Part shown: positions 52,775 through 61,006 of the stretch, piece after piece
Numbering within the stretch: the stretch's first letter is position 1
How the letters are laid out: each line of letters starts with the position of its first letter
Source: Blautia hominis
Lineage (GTDB): Bacteria > Bacillota > Clostridia > Lachnospirales > Lachnospiraceae
Length of the DNA: 64,000 nucleotides
Reading direction: 5' to 3'
NCBI GenBank assembly: GCA_002270465.1
Contig: NQOF01000001.1
Coordinates: 870,501 to 934,500, forward strand
Position numbers and translations under genes: made by a program
The notes under the pieces: model-generated
What the model was told of the DNA's origin: nothing
What the model saw: only the letters and a program-made list of their open reading frames with translations
The model's database searches: none

Positions 52775-53770
52775 TTATTTTACTATTTTATTTTCTTCTA
52801 TGATATCCAGCAGGATTTCTTCCCACACATATCTGTTTTCCCGCAGAACTTTTTTGTATGCAGACTGGGGCAGCGGGGAATCCGCCCTGCCGATCTCAAT
52901 GGTCAGGCTTGGAATGCCCCTTTTCAGTAGGGCCCAGTCCTTATATCCTGCGGGGTCCAGTTCCTCATAATTGCCGTCTGGCTCATATCCCGTGACAGCA
53001 GCAATGCGGTTTGCAAAGGCCTGTGTCCTGGCTGCCAGCTCCCCCTGCTGCCCGAAGGCCCAGTATATGACGCCGCCGGAGGAATGATAGCTGACAGTGC
53101 GCGCAAAGTTTTCCTTTTTTGTCAGATTTACCAATGCCTGGGCCTCCCCAGTGCTCTCCGGAGCGGTCCCCTTGTATTTTTCCCTGGAGGGCCTGCCGAT
53201 CCCATCCACATAATCTTCCCACAGGGCATCAAAATTCCGGTTCACATCCACACCTTCGGCATTGGATTTCCAACGTCTGAAATAAGATTTCCACGGCATC
53301 CTTGCCCCATCCCGGTCCGCGATCTCCCACACCTGTTCCCGGATCCCGGGTGACTGCATACCCTCAGCTCCAAACTGGCTGATCGTCACCCCGTCCGGAT
53401 TTGCCATGGGAATGATATGGATGGCACGGTCTTTCAGCAGCTCACGGTAGGAGTATCCCTTGTAGGTTCTGTCCTCGTGAAGCAGATTCTCCACAAATTC
53501 CCCCATCTGTTCCATGACAAGCTGGCAGGTCATGTATTCTCTTCCATGTATTCCCGCAAAGATCAAAACCCTGTCAGAGGCATTTTCATCCCCCATTCTC
53601 ACATGGTACAGCTTTCTGCCGTCCAGCGTATCGCCTGCTGTCTGAACTTCCATAATTCCTTTGAAAATTTTGGAAAATATGTGCAAATCATTCTCCATTT
53701 CTCGGTAAGTATAGCCTGAAAATTGGACAAATTGTCGATTTTCTCTTTGATTTCGAGCATTTATGCACAT
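52775..53770 (-). CDS. M14 family zinc carboxypeptidase
   Basis: 331 residues from MCINARNQRENR, with GAGG 9 nt upstream. Zinc ligands His75 and Glu78 (FAGIHGREYMT) and His229 (VSYHSSGG), substrate-binding VDVNRNF (174-180), catalytic Glu291 (LTIEIGR). No signal peptide is visible. Relatives include gamma-D-glutamyl-diamino acid peptidases acting on cell-wall peptides, so a role in muropeptide recycling is plausible; peptide specificity is not proven. The gene runs toward the BlaI operon but ends before its promoter. Confidence 0.88.
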   Translation of the reverse strand: MCINARNQRENRQFVQFSGYTYREMENDLHIFSKIFKGIMEVQTAGDTLDGRKLYHVRMGDENASDRVLIFAGIHGREYMTCQLVMEQMGEFVENLLHEDRTYKGYSYRELLKDRAIHIIPMANPDGVTISQFGAEGMQSPGIREQVWEIADRDGARMPWKSYFRRWKSNAEGVDVNRNFDALWEDYVDGIGRPSREKYKGTAPESTGEAQALVNLTKKENFARTVSYHSSGGVIYWAFGQQGELAARTQAFANRIAAVTGYEPDGNYEELDPAGYKDWALLKRGIPSLTIEIGRADSPLPQSAYKKVLRENRYVWEEILLDIIEENKIVK

Positions 53771-53829
53771 TGACGGATACCTCAAAACTCATTATAATTA
53801 AAGATATTCTATGGGAGGGAGAATAAGAA

Positions 53830-54663
53830 GTGAAGAAGCTGAAACAAATCGCTGCACTGGTTGGAGCCGTACTGCTTCTTGGCATGTACGTCCTGGCTTT
53901 TATTTTTTCTCTTTCGCACAACCCAAATGCCGGTAATATGCTGCTGGCCGCAATCTACTGCACGGTACTCGTTCCCGTGTTTTTGTATGCCTGCCTGCTG
54001 GTATACCGCTATACAAGGCAGAAAAATGATATTCCTCAGATAGACACTGCATCCTCCTCTGTAGATACTTTTATCTTTGACCTTGGAAATGTGCTGGTCC
54101 GTTATGACTGGAAAACCTATCTAAAAAGTTTGAAATTCAGCGCGGAAGCAGTACAGGCCGTGGGGGATGCTGTATTTGACAGCCCTGATTGGGCGGATGC
54201 TGACCGAGGTGTGCGGAATGAAGAAGAAATTCTCCAGGCCTTTATTGACAATGACCCGGAATACGAAAAAGAAATACGTGAGGCATTCGCAAAAATGAGT
54301 GGTGCCATACATACCTACTCTTACACAGTGGACTGGCTGAAATATTTGAAAAAGAGAGGATATAAGCTCTATTATCTATCCAATTTTTCACAGCCCATGT
54401 ATGAACGCTGCAAGGAGGAAATGGCATTTCTGGATCTGATGGACGGCGGCTACATGTCCTGGCAGGTAAAAATGCTGAAGCCGGAACCGGAATTCTACCA
54501 GAAACTGCTGAAAGACTTTCATATCAAGCCGGAAAAGGCAGTATTTCTTGACGATGTCCTGGAAAATGTAGCAGAAGCCCGTTTGCAGGGAATCAATGCT
54601 GTTCATTTTAAAGGCAGGAAAGAGACGATCCAAAAGTTGATGGAAGAATACGATGTGCTTTAA
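53830..54663 (+). CDS. Membrane-anchored HAD family hydrolase
   Basis: 277 residues, GTG start behind GGGAGGG. Two N-terminal membrane helices (about 5-28 and 38-58) precede a HAD domain: motif I FDLGNVLVRYDW (nucleophile Asp near 80, with Gly in place of the second Asp, as in YihX-type enzymes), cap region with ADRGVRNEEEIL, motif II YYLSNFS, motif III KPEPEFYQ, motif IV VFLDDVLENV. Likely a phosphatase or dehalogenase-type enzyme on the inner face of the membrane. The membrane anchor is unusual for this group. Confidence 0.87.
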   Translation: MKKLKQIAALVGAVLLLGMYVLAFIFSLSHNPNAGNMLLAAIYCTVLVPVFLYACLLVYRYTRQKNDIPQIDTASSSVDTFIFDLGNVLVRYDWKTYLKSLKFSAEAVQAVGDAVFDSPDWADADRGVRNEEEILQAFIDNDPEYEKEIREAFAKMSGAIHTYSYTVDWLKYLKKRGYKLYYLSNFSQPMYERCKEEMAFLDLMDGGYMSWQVKMLKPEPEFYQKLLKDFHIKPEKAVFLDDVLENVAEARLQGINAVHFKGRKETIQKLMEEYDVL

Positions 54664-54681
54664 GGCAAGGATAAACATAAC

Positions 54682-54715
54682 AAAAACCGATTGGTCCACT
54701 GGCCAATCGGTTTTT
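54682..54715. terminator. Bidirectional terminator between HAD and purA genes
   Basis: AAAAACCGATTGG and CCAATCGGTTTTT form a 13-bp stem with A and T runs; it serves both converging genes. Confidence 0.9.
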
Positions 54716-54758
54716 GTCTGCAGCAATACATGTCTTTTTCCATTTGCTCACACTGCTT

Positions 54759-56042
54759 TTATTTATTGCGGTAAATGATATCCTCACGGCTTGGGCCGTT
54801 GGAAACCATGGTGATCGGGAATCCGATCTTCTCTTCCACGAACTCAATATATCTGCGGCAGTTTTCCGGAAGCTCATTGTAATCTTTAATGCCGCGGATG
54901 TCGCAGTTCCAGCCCGGAAGTGTTTCCAGAACCGGTTTTGCCTTTTCCAGTCTGCCTGTTGTTGGGAAATCTGTTGTGATCTCGCCGTCGATCTCGTAAG
55001 CCACACATACGGGAATCTCCTCCAGATATCCCAGAACATCCAGGACCGTGAAGGCCACATCTGTCGTTCCCTGCATACGGCAGCCATATTTGGAAGCCAC
55101 ACAGTCAAACCATCCCATACGTCTCGGACGTCCCGTGGTGGCGCCAAACTCTCCGCCGTCTCCGCCGCGTCTCCTCAGCTCGTCTGCCTCATCACCGAAG
55201 ATTTCAGATACAAATGCACCGGCGCCTACTGCGCTTGAGTATGCCTTGCAGACTGTGATGATCTTCTTGATCTCGTAAGGCGGGATACCTGCGCCCACTG
55301 CGCCGTAAGCAGCCAGAGTGGAGGAGGAGGTAACCATTGGATAGATTCCGTGATCCGGGTCTTTCAGGGAACCCAGCTGTCCTTCCAGAAGCACTTCCCT
55401 GCCCTCTTTCAGTGCATTCCACAAATACAGAGAGACATCACACACATAGGGGGCGATCATCTCCTTGTACTCCATCAGCTCTTTCATGATATCATCCGGA
55501 TTCAGAAGCGGTTTGTGATATAAGTGCTCTAAGGTCACGTTCTTCGTCTCACAGACACGCTCCACTTTTTCTCTCAGTGCCGCGTCGTCATCGAAAAGCT
55601 CGCTGACCTGGAAACCGATCTTTGCATATTTATCAGAATAAAACGGTGCGATCCCAGACTTGGTGGAGCCGAAAGATTTTCCTGCCAGACGCTCTTCCTC
55701 ATATTCGTCGAATTTGATATGATAGGACATAACCATCTGCGCACGGTCAGAAACTTTGATCTTCGGTGCAGGTACACCCTTGTCCACAATAGACTGGATC
55801 TCTTTAAACAGTACCGGGATATTAAGCGCAACACCGTTTCCGATGACACTGGTTGTGTGGTCGTAGAACACACCGGACGGAAGAGTATGGAGCGCAAATT
55901 TTCCGTAATTGTTTACAATTGTATGGCCCGCATTGGCACCGCCCTGGAATCTTACGATGATATCGGATTCCTGTGCGAGCATGTCAGTGATTTTGCCCTT
56001 ACCTTCATCTCCCCAGTTAGCCCCTACTACTGCTTTTACCAT
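54759..56042 (-). CDS. purA: Adenylosuccinate synthetase
   Basis: 427 residues, family length. Condenses IMP and aspartate with GTP, the first committed step to AMP. GTP loop WGDEGKGK (10-17), catalytic Asp and His in GDEGKGKITD and GANAGHTIV, KSGIAPFYSDKYAK, C-terminal GATTGRPRRMGWFD and FVEEKIGFPITMVSNGPSREDII. Cytoplasmic. Its partner purB lies at the right edge of the window rather than next to it. Start behind AGGAGG. Confidence 0.97.
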   Translation of the reverse strand: MVKAVVGANWGDEGKGKITDMLAQESDIIVRFQGGANAGHTIVNNYGKFALHTLPSGVFYDHTTSVIGNGVALNIPVLFKEIQSIVDKGVPAPKIKVSDRAQMVMSYHIKFDEYEEERLAGKSFGSTKSGIAPFYSDKYAKIGFQVSELFDDDAALREKVERVCETKNVTLEHLYHKPLLNPDDIMKELMEYKEMIAPYVCDVSLYLWNALKEGREVLLEGQLGSLKDPDHGIYPMVTSSSTLAAYGAVGAGIPPYEIKKIITVCKAYSSAVGAGAFVSEIFGDEADELRRRGGDGGEFGATTGRPRRMGWFDCVASKYGCRMQGTTDVAFTVLDVLGYLEEIPVCVAYEIDGEITTDFPTTGRLEKAKPVLETLPGWNCDIRGIKDYNELPENCRRYIEFVEEKIGFPITMVSNGPSREDIIYRNK

Positions 56043-56149
56043 TTTTCATTCCTCCTAATGAACTTTTTGTACTCATGTATCATACTACATTTCTTTTAAG
56101 AAATAAAGTTCTAATTTGTATTTTCGGACGAAAAATTGTGGATTTTTAT

Positions 56150-56201
56150 GGGAAAGGAGCTGTTTTCCCCGTGTTTTGACGGTTGAAAACAGCTCCTTCC
56201 C
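56150..56201 (-). terminator. Long hairpin after the DUF4179 gene
   Basis: GGGAAAGGAGCTGTTTTC (56150-56167) and GAAAACAGCTCCTTCCC (56185-56201) form a 16-17-bp stem. The T-run is inside the stem and only CATAAAAATCC follows, so efficiency is uncertain. Nothing else is seen in the 56043-56255 gap. Confidence 0.6.
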
Positions 56202-56255
56202 AATCACAGAACGGAAATCACTTACTCCCCTCTGCCTGCTTTTTATCAAAAATTG

Positions 56256-57632
56256 TTAGTCAAAATGCACTTCTGCGGCGAATTTTGCCTTCTCGTCTAT
56301 AAGAGCCTTATAGCCATCCTCCTGCCTGTGCCCTTTCAGCTCATCCATATATTCCATGTAATCACATAAATATACATAGACGGTGGAGACATCGTAATTT
56401 TTCACCGGTACGGTATTGACATCACCTGAAATAACCTCCATGGCTCTGCCCTGGGCATCCAGGATCACAGGAAAATAATCTGCCCGTTTTGTCTCATCTT
56501 CATATAACTCGTTTACAGTCAGCTCAAAGGGTGTCTTCACTACAGACGCAATACCTGCGCCCTCTTCATTCATCTGGTTCACTTCTGCGGTCTGTATTTT
56601 GGAATGGTCCGCTTTAATATCCAGCTCAAACTGCCAGGAGCCATCCATCCACCAGTTTTCATGGCTGTTTGGGAAGCTGTTCCATCCACCCTCATTTTCC
56701 GCTTCTGTCATGACCTGTTCCCACTCTTCATCTGACATGGCTTCCAGTTCTTCGTCAGTGTATCCGGTGTCAAAGACGTCCGGTTCTGCCAGTTGTCCTA
56801 TGATCTGGCTGATATCCAGATTCAGGGTGAACTGTTCCGGGATCTCTAATTTTGTGCTGTATTGTTTCAATACCTCCGCATCAACCATGAATACTTCCCC
56901 GGCAGCTTCCGCTTCGGCCTGTTTTTTCTCCAGCTCTGTGGCATCCGTATTTTTCATATTCAGGTCTATGCGCATAACCCCTGTGTAGGTATTGTCATCC
57001 AGAAATTCGCCTTCCAGATAAACCAGATCCTTCTGTTCCTGAGGGTTAAAACTGTAATTTTCTGTTGTCTGTATGCAGATGGAAGGCTGCCCGGACTCAT
57101 TTTTTAAGGTATCCTGAAAGGCTTCCTCTGATTCGATCAGCACAGACAGATACAGAGCGGAACCGCTGCAGTAGCTTTCTGACATGGTAACCGTGGTACC
57201 GTCCACTGTTTTTGTAAAGGCGCCTTCGGCCTGGCCCTCCTGTCCGCCGCCGTCCTGATCTTCTGCTGTTTTAGACTCCAGAGGTTCGGCATAGTCTTTA
57301 TAATTTTCTCCGTATGACAATTTTCCTTCCATCCGTTCAAAAATGTGACCGATCAGGGGCAGATTGGATGCCCACACCGGATTTTGATAACATGCACCCA
57401 GAAATACGGCCATTGCAGCAGCCGCGGCTGTACAGCCCATTGCTGTCCTTTTTAAACGTCCTGTTTTGCGTTTTGCCTTTCTATTCATACTGACGATCTC
57501 TGCGCCGGCCAAAGCCTTCTCCCCTGTATGCTCTGCCCTTTGTTCTATCAGCTTCAAACTCTCCTCGAATCTGTCGTGAAACTCCTTTGAAGGTTTCGGT
57601 GCCTCATCCTTCCATTTTCCCTGTTCTAACAT
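56256..57632 (-). CDS. DUF4179 domain protein, putative anti-sigma factor
   Basis: 458 residues. Cytoplasmic N-terminal part (about 1-60, acidic/basic, with EFHDRFEESLKLIE), one membrane helix (about 63-82), then a large extracellular part. The DUF4179 segment spans about 65-230 (YQNPVWASNLPLIGHIFERMEG, VTMSESYCSGSALYLSVLIESEE). A Glu-rich stretch DEELEAMSDEEWEQVMTEAE lies near 300. Its start overlaps the sigma-factor stop region (7-nt overlap), the usual layout for sigma/anti-sigma pairs, so it should sequester the sigma factor until an envelope signal arrives. Confidence 0.8.
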   Translation of the reverse strand: MLEQGKWKDEAPKPSKEFHDRFEESLKLIEQRAEHTGEKALAGAEIVSMNRKAKRKTGRLKRTAMGCTAAAAAMAVFLGACYQNPVWASNLPLIGHIFERMEGKLSYGENYKDYAEPLESKTAEDQDGGGQEGQAEGAFTKTVDGTTVTMSESYCSGSALYLSVLIESEEAFQDTLKNESGQPSICIQTTENYSFNPQEQKDLVYLEGEFLDDNTYTGVMRIDLNMKNTDATELEKKQAEAEAAGEVFMVDAEVLKQYSTKLEIPEQFTLNLDISQIIGQLAEPDVFDTGYTDEELEAMSDEEWEQVMTEAENEGGWNSFPNSHENWWMDGSWQFELDIKADHSKIQTAEVNQMNEEGAGIASVVKTPFELTVNELYEDETKRADYFPVILDAQGRAMEVISGDVNTVPVKNYDVSTVYVYLCDYMEYMDELKGHRQEDGYKALIDEKAKFAAEVHFD

Positions 57633-58108
57633 AATGCTTCCTCCTTATCACCAAGACTTTTCCTGAGCTGATTTCTTCCCCTGTACAGACGTGTTTTTAC
57701 GGTATTTTCTTTAATTCCCAGCATCTGGGCGATCTCCGCGATGGAGAAGCCTTCTATATAGAATAATGTCACCGCAATGCGAAGGTCCTCCGGCAGATCT
57801 TTGATGGCTGTATAAAGGTCTGTATATAATTTATCTTCGTTTCCCGGCTCCCTCTCCACATACTCTTCGTAAGGAACCAGACGTTTCTTTTTCCTCTGAA
57901 TCTGATAGCACTCATGGATCAGGATACGTGTCAGCCAGGTTTTGAAATATTTCTCTTCCTTTAACGTATCTAATTTTTCAAAAGCCTTCAGAAGCGCCTC
58001 CTGAACTGCATCCGCACTGTCCGCATCGTTTCTCAGAATAGACATGGCTACATGATACAGCGTAGTTTCCGCTTCCCTGACGGCTTGTATAAACTTCTGC
58101 TGCTGCAT
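57626..58108 (-). CDS. ECF-type RNA polymerase sigma factor
   Basis: 160 residues from MQQQKFIQAVREAE, with AAGGAGG upstream; a longer start (58183) would add 25 unrelated residues. Sigma region 2 (YHVAMSILRNDADSADAVQEALLKAFEKLDTL, FKTWLTRILIHECYQ) and region 4 (LPEDLRIAVTLFYIEGFSIAEIAQMLGIKENTVKTRLYRGRNQLRKSL). Co-transcribed with the DUF4179 anti-sigma candidate; stress regulon unknown. The upstream gap 58109-58365 has no gene and presumably contains its promoter. Confidence 0.92.
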   Translation of the reverse strand: MQQQKFIQAVREAETTLYHVAMSILRNDADSADAVQEALLKAFEKLDTLKEEKYFKTWLTRILIHECYQIQRKKKRLVPYEEYVEREPGNEDKLYTDLYTAIKDLPEDLRIAVTLFYIEGFSIAEIAQMLGIKENTVKTRLYRGRNQLRKSLGDKEEALC

Positions 58109-58365
58109 GGGTTCCTCCTTTTTGTGTACCGGAAAGGGCCTTCTCCCCGGTTCTAAAAACGTGAGCTCCGTTTTTGTAAACAATAGACAGAAGCAATAAG
58201 TTCTGTAAAATCTCTATTGTTATTAATTAGATACCTGGCATGATAAAAAGGTTCTTAAAAAATTATTATAAATGATATTCCTGTCCGGAGGCAATAAGAG
58301 AGATCACATCCTGCAAAATTTCGACCCGGTGACAGAGCTGCTGCATCCATATACCCCAAAAAGCA

Positions 58366-58399
58366 CCTGCGGCCCAGGTCGATTCCGGGCGGCAGGTGC
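58366..58399 (-). terminator. Terminator after URO-D copy 3
   Basis: On the minus strand GCACCTGCCGCCC and GGGCCGCAGGTGC (one mismatch) form a GC-rich stem, followed by TTTTTGGGG. Confidence 0.88.
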
Positions 58400-58420
58400 C
58401 GTTTCAGACAACACGCAACG

Positions 58421-59497
58421 CTATTCTCTTGTATTTTTCTCTACTACACGAACGATCTCATCGGCTTCCTCCCTGCTTTCTGCCTCTGCGAGAATGAAAA
58501 GTCCCCTGGAGGAAAGCTGCTGCATTGCAGGCTCTATTTCCTCCGGTTTCAAAAGCAGCACAAGGCCCTTCCCTTTTTCCTGAATCTTTTTGAGCTGATC
58601 CATAAAGGTAAGGGGAGACGGCTGTCCCACAACACTGGTCCACTGGATCATCCCCAGTTCTTCAATGGAGAGCAGGGTATCCAGATGCCGGATCTGTTCC
58701 ATGCCGTCAAAATGGTACAGCGGATAATCAAGAAATCTGCTCTGTGCTTCCAGCTCCGGCCTGGTATATCTCTCATAAATGTCATTGGAAAACATAACAG
58801 AAATATCGCACTGCATCTGCCCATGGAACCCGGGTGCCCAGGTGCGCAGCCATCCTATGGTGCTGCCTCCCTGATCACATTCTTTTACTATCTTATATGT
58901 CTCCTCCAAACCGGCCTCCCACATACCTTGTATCCTGGTGAGACAATCCCTGATCGTATCCTCATCCTCCGTCAGAAAATCCACCAACAGCTCCTGGGAA
59001 CCTCTCAGCGCGGCCAGTACATCCAGGTTCCCTGCCAGGTCCGGCATGGAAACCATATATTCCCCCCTGCATTCCCGGCAGAAATACCGGGCATGTTCCA
59101 GTGTCTTCTGAAATAAAAAGCTCTGTCTGTCAAACAGGATCTTTTCGGGCATCAGCTCATCACGCATAAAGGGGGTGAACCATATGGTACTTGGCTCATA
59201 GCTCCATTTCATATTCTTTACAAACCCGGCATGGCCTGCAGGACCCAGGTTCAGCGAAACCAGCGGAAAGGCATCCCCCGCATAATATGTATGTTCCATG
59301 TGCCTCCGGTTTCTTTTCAGGACTATCTCCGGGTCTGTCCAGTATTTCATCCGGTCCTCATCCGAGGCGGGAAAAGCATCAATGGCCTCTTTTTCCGCCT
59401 GTTCTTCATATACTACACTGACACAGCATCGATCCAGTATCTCATGATCCCAGAGAGCTGTCATACGCTCTTTTATCCTGTCAAAATCCACTCTCAT
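58421..59497 (-). CDS. Uroporphyrinogen decarboxylase superfamily protein, copy 3
   Basis: 358 residues, shorter than the other two copies. Barrel pattern with MVSMPDLAGNLDVLAALRGSQELLVDF, CDISVMFSNDIYERYTRPELEAQSRFL and YHFDGMEQIRHLDTLLSIEELGMIQWTS. The HxC zinc motif is replaced by HFD, so metal binding would differ. It follows the remnant of a binding-protein gene by 12 nt and an AraC regulator, i.e. a sugar-transport setting like copy 2. Start behind AGGGGG. Biochemical function unknown. Confidence 0.78.
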   Translation of the reverse strand: MRVDFDRIKERMTALWDHEILDRCCVSVVYEEQAEKEAIDAFPASDEDRMKYWTDPEIVLKRNRRHMEHTYYAGDAFPLVSLNLGPAGHAGFVKNMKWSYEPSTIWFTPFMRDELMPEKILFDRQSFLFQKTLEHARYFCRECRGEYMVSMPDLAGNLDVLAALRGSQELLVDFLTEDEDTIRDCLTRIQGMWEAGLEETYKIVKECDQGGSTIGWLRTWAPGFHGQMQCDISVMFSNDIYERYTRPELEAQSRFLDYPLYHFDGMEQIRHLDTLLSIEELGMIQWTSVVGQPSPLTFMDQLKKIQEKGKGLVLLLKPEEIEPAMQQLSSRGLFILAEAESREEADEIVRVVEKNTRE

Positions 59498-59509
59498 ATA
59501 AACTGCCCC

Positions 59510-59758
59510 CTATTCTTTCTCTGCATTATATTTTTCCATGGCCTCCTGGAACTTTGACGCTGCTTTTTCAGGCGTCGTTATCATTCCGAATAAGTCCTGA
59601 CAGGTATCAAGATGTACCTGTCCCACTGCCGGAGGCAGATATTGATCGTACCAGAGCTGTGTGGCGGGACCTGCACTGCCGTTCCCGCCGCATCCCGACA
59701 ACGCAAACACAGCGGACATTACCGCCAGACCTGCTGCCATAACAAAATGCCTTTTCAT
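59510..59758 (-). pseudogene. Internally deleted ABC substrate-binding lipoprotein remnant
   Basis: 82 residues. It begins like a complete lipoprotein: AAGGAGG, MKRHFVMAAGLAVMSAVFALSGC with lipobox LSGC, then GGNGSAGPATQ. It goes straight into WYDQYLPPAVGQVHLDTCQDLFGMITTPEKAASKFQEAMEKYN, which matches the last 45-50 residues of family 1 sugar-binding proteins. The roughly 350 residues between are missing without breaking the frame. No permease genes remain. A functional small lipoprotein is possible but less likely than a decayed transporter. Confidence 0.75.
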
Positions 59759-59849
59759 CTTTTTCTTCCTCCTTGTAGTTTTTCCCTGAATTTATAAGTA
59801 TATTATTGCATTCACTTGGGTACTTCACAAGATAGGAAGCCGACAACAA

Positions 59850-60737
59850 TCAGGACTTTTCCGACATATCCTGATTTTGTCTTCTTGTCTGGGTAGGGGA
59901 AAGGCAGAACCGTTTTTTATAAACCCTGGCAAAATAAGACGGGTCCTCGAATCCCGCTGCCTCTGCCACTTCGCTGACGGTTCGCCCGGTATTCATCAGA
60001 AGTGTCCTGGCATGCTTCAGGCGCAGTTCCGTCAGATATTCTATAGGAGACATCCCGCACTCCTCCCTAAAGATCCGTTCCAGCTGTCTGGGGGAAATGG
60101 TAACGCTTTTTGCTATATCCGTAACTTTTATGGCTGTATTTAAGTTAGAGCGGATATAATGAATAGCGCTGGCCAGTATTTTCATTCTGTCAGACATATG
60201 CTGTTTAGTCCTGTAGTTATTTGCAATATAGGAAATCAGCGTCTTAAATCCATATTTCACCGGCACATAATACTGCCCCCTGGCATCTCTGAGCTGTCCT
60301 ATGAGAAAATCCGTGAGCTGTTCCACCACTTTCACGGTATCTTCCGCCAGCGTAACGCGATAAGGATAAGAAAGATGGGGCAGCCATTCCGGCTGGATGA
60401 TAAACATGTAATCAAAACCTTCCACAAAACGCAGTTCTTCATTCTCACCAAACAACATACGGGGGTCGTACATGAGATTTATGATCTTAAGCTCATCATT
60501 GTTTCTAAAACCGTGTTTCACATCCCCTTTGATGACAAAGACATCTCCTCTGCTCAGGGGGTAAACCTGCTGCTCCACCAAATGTTCCCCTGACCCGGAG
60601 ACTACGATCACGATCTCGTCAAATTCATGGGTATGTTCCATAAAATCTTGGTTCACAGTTACCCGCTCCACGTACAGACTGTAATCCTGAAAGGTCCGGT
60701 ACTCCTGTTTGAAATATTCTGCTTTTTGTATAAACAT
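59850..60737 (-). CDS. AraC family transcriptional regulator
   Basis: 295 residues from MFIQKAEYFKQEY, with AGGAGG 6 nt upstream. Cupin sensor (MEHTHEFDEIVIVVSGSGEHLV, GDVFVIKGDVKHGFRNND), C-terminal DNA-binding domain (IKVTDIAKSVTISPRQLERIFREECGMSPIEYLTELRLKHA, then EVAEAAGFEDPSYFARVYKKRF). Upstream of and codirectional with the binding-protein remnant and URO-D copy 3, so it is their likely regulator. Layout resembles rhamnose-type regulators. Confidence 0.9.
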   Translation of the reverse strand: MFIQKAEYFKQEYRTFQDYSLYVERVTVNQDFMEHTHEFDEIVIVVSGSGEHLVEQQVYPLSRGDVFVIKGDVKHGFRNNDELKIINLMYDPRMLFGENEELRFVEGFDYMFIIQPEWLPHLSYPYRVTLAEDTVKVVEQLTDFLIGQLRDARGQYYVPVKYGFKTLISYIANNYRTKQHMSDRMKILASAIHYIRSNLNTAIKVTDIAKSVTISPRQLERIFREECGMSPIEYLTELRLKHARTLLMNTGRTVSEVAEAAGFEDPSYFARVYKKRFCLSPTQTRRQNQDMSEKS

Positions 60738-60930
60738 TGACACCTCCTGTATCAGCCTTGGTCCGCTCACAATTGCAAGCTAAGATCCATGTATATTAGT
60801 CTTTGACTATGGGATTGCCGTTACCCTATGATGTTTATCTTATATCTTCCTATACAAAAATGGCAAGCAGTTGAATCAATTTACCGCTTGATTTTTTATT
60901 TACTTTGACACAGGAAGGTGTTAAGATAAT

Positions 60931-60990
60931 AAGCAAGTTAATAAGTAAGTTAGTAAGCAAGTTAGTAAGCAAGTTAATAAGCAAGTTAAT
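60931..60990 (+). repeat. Five tandem 12-bp repeats in the Fic leader
   Basis: Units AAGCAAGTTAAT, AAGTAAGTTAGT, AAGCAAGTTAGT, AAGCAAGTTAAT, AAGCAAGTTAAT run without gaps. A -35-like TTGACA (60905-60910) lies just before, with GATAAT (14-nt spacing) as a possible -10. The array sits between promoter and start codon of the Fic gene; because the unit is a multiple of three it also leaves an upstream in-frame reading open (repeating SKLI/SKLV). Confidence 0.85.
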
Positions 60991-61006
60991 TCTGGGAGAA
61001 AAGTAT

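Noticed and set aside
58184-58300. ECF-type promoter upstream of the sigma gene (AACCTTTTT on the minus strand)
   Set aside because: A -35-like word is present but no convincing -10 partner at the required spacing.
59510-59758. Genuine small lipoprotein gene
   Set aside because: Its two halves match the first and last parts of a sugar-binding protein, and it sits where a full-length one is expected; deletion remnant is the simpler explanation.
60931-60990. CRISPR array
   Set aside because: Units are 12 bp and contiguous, with no spacers.
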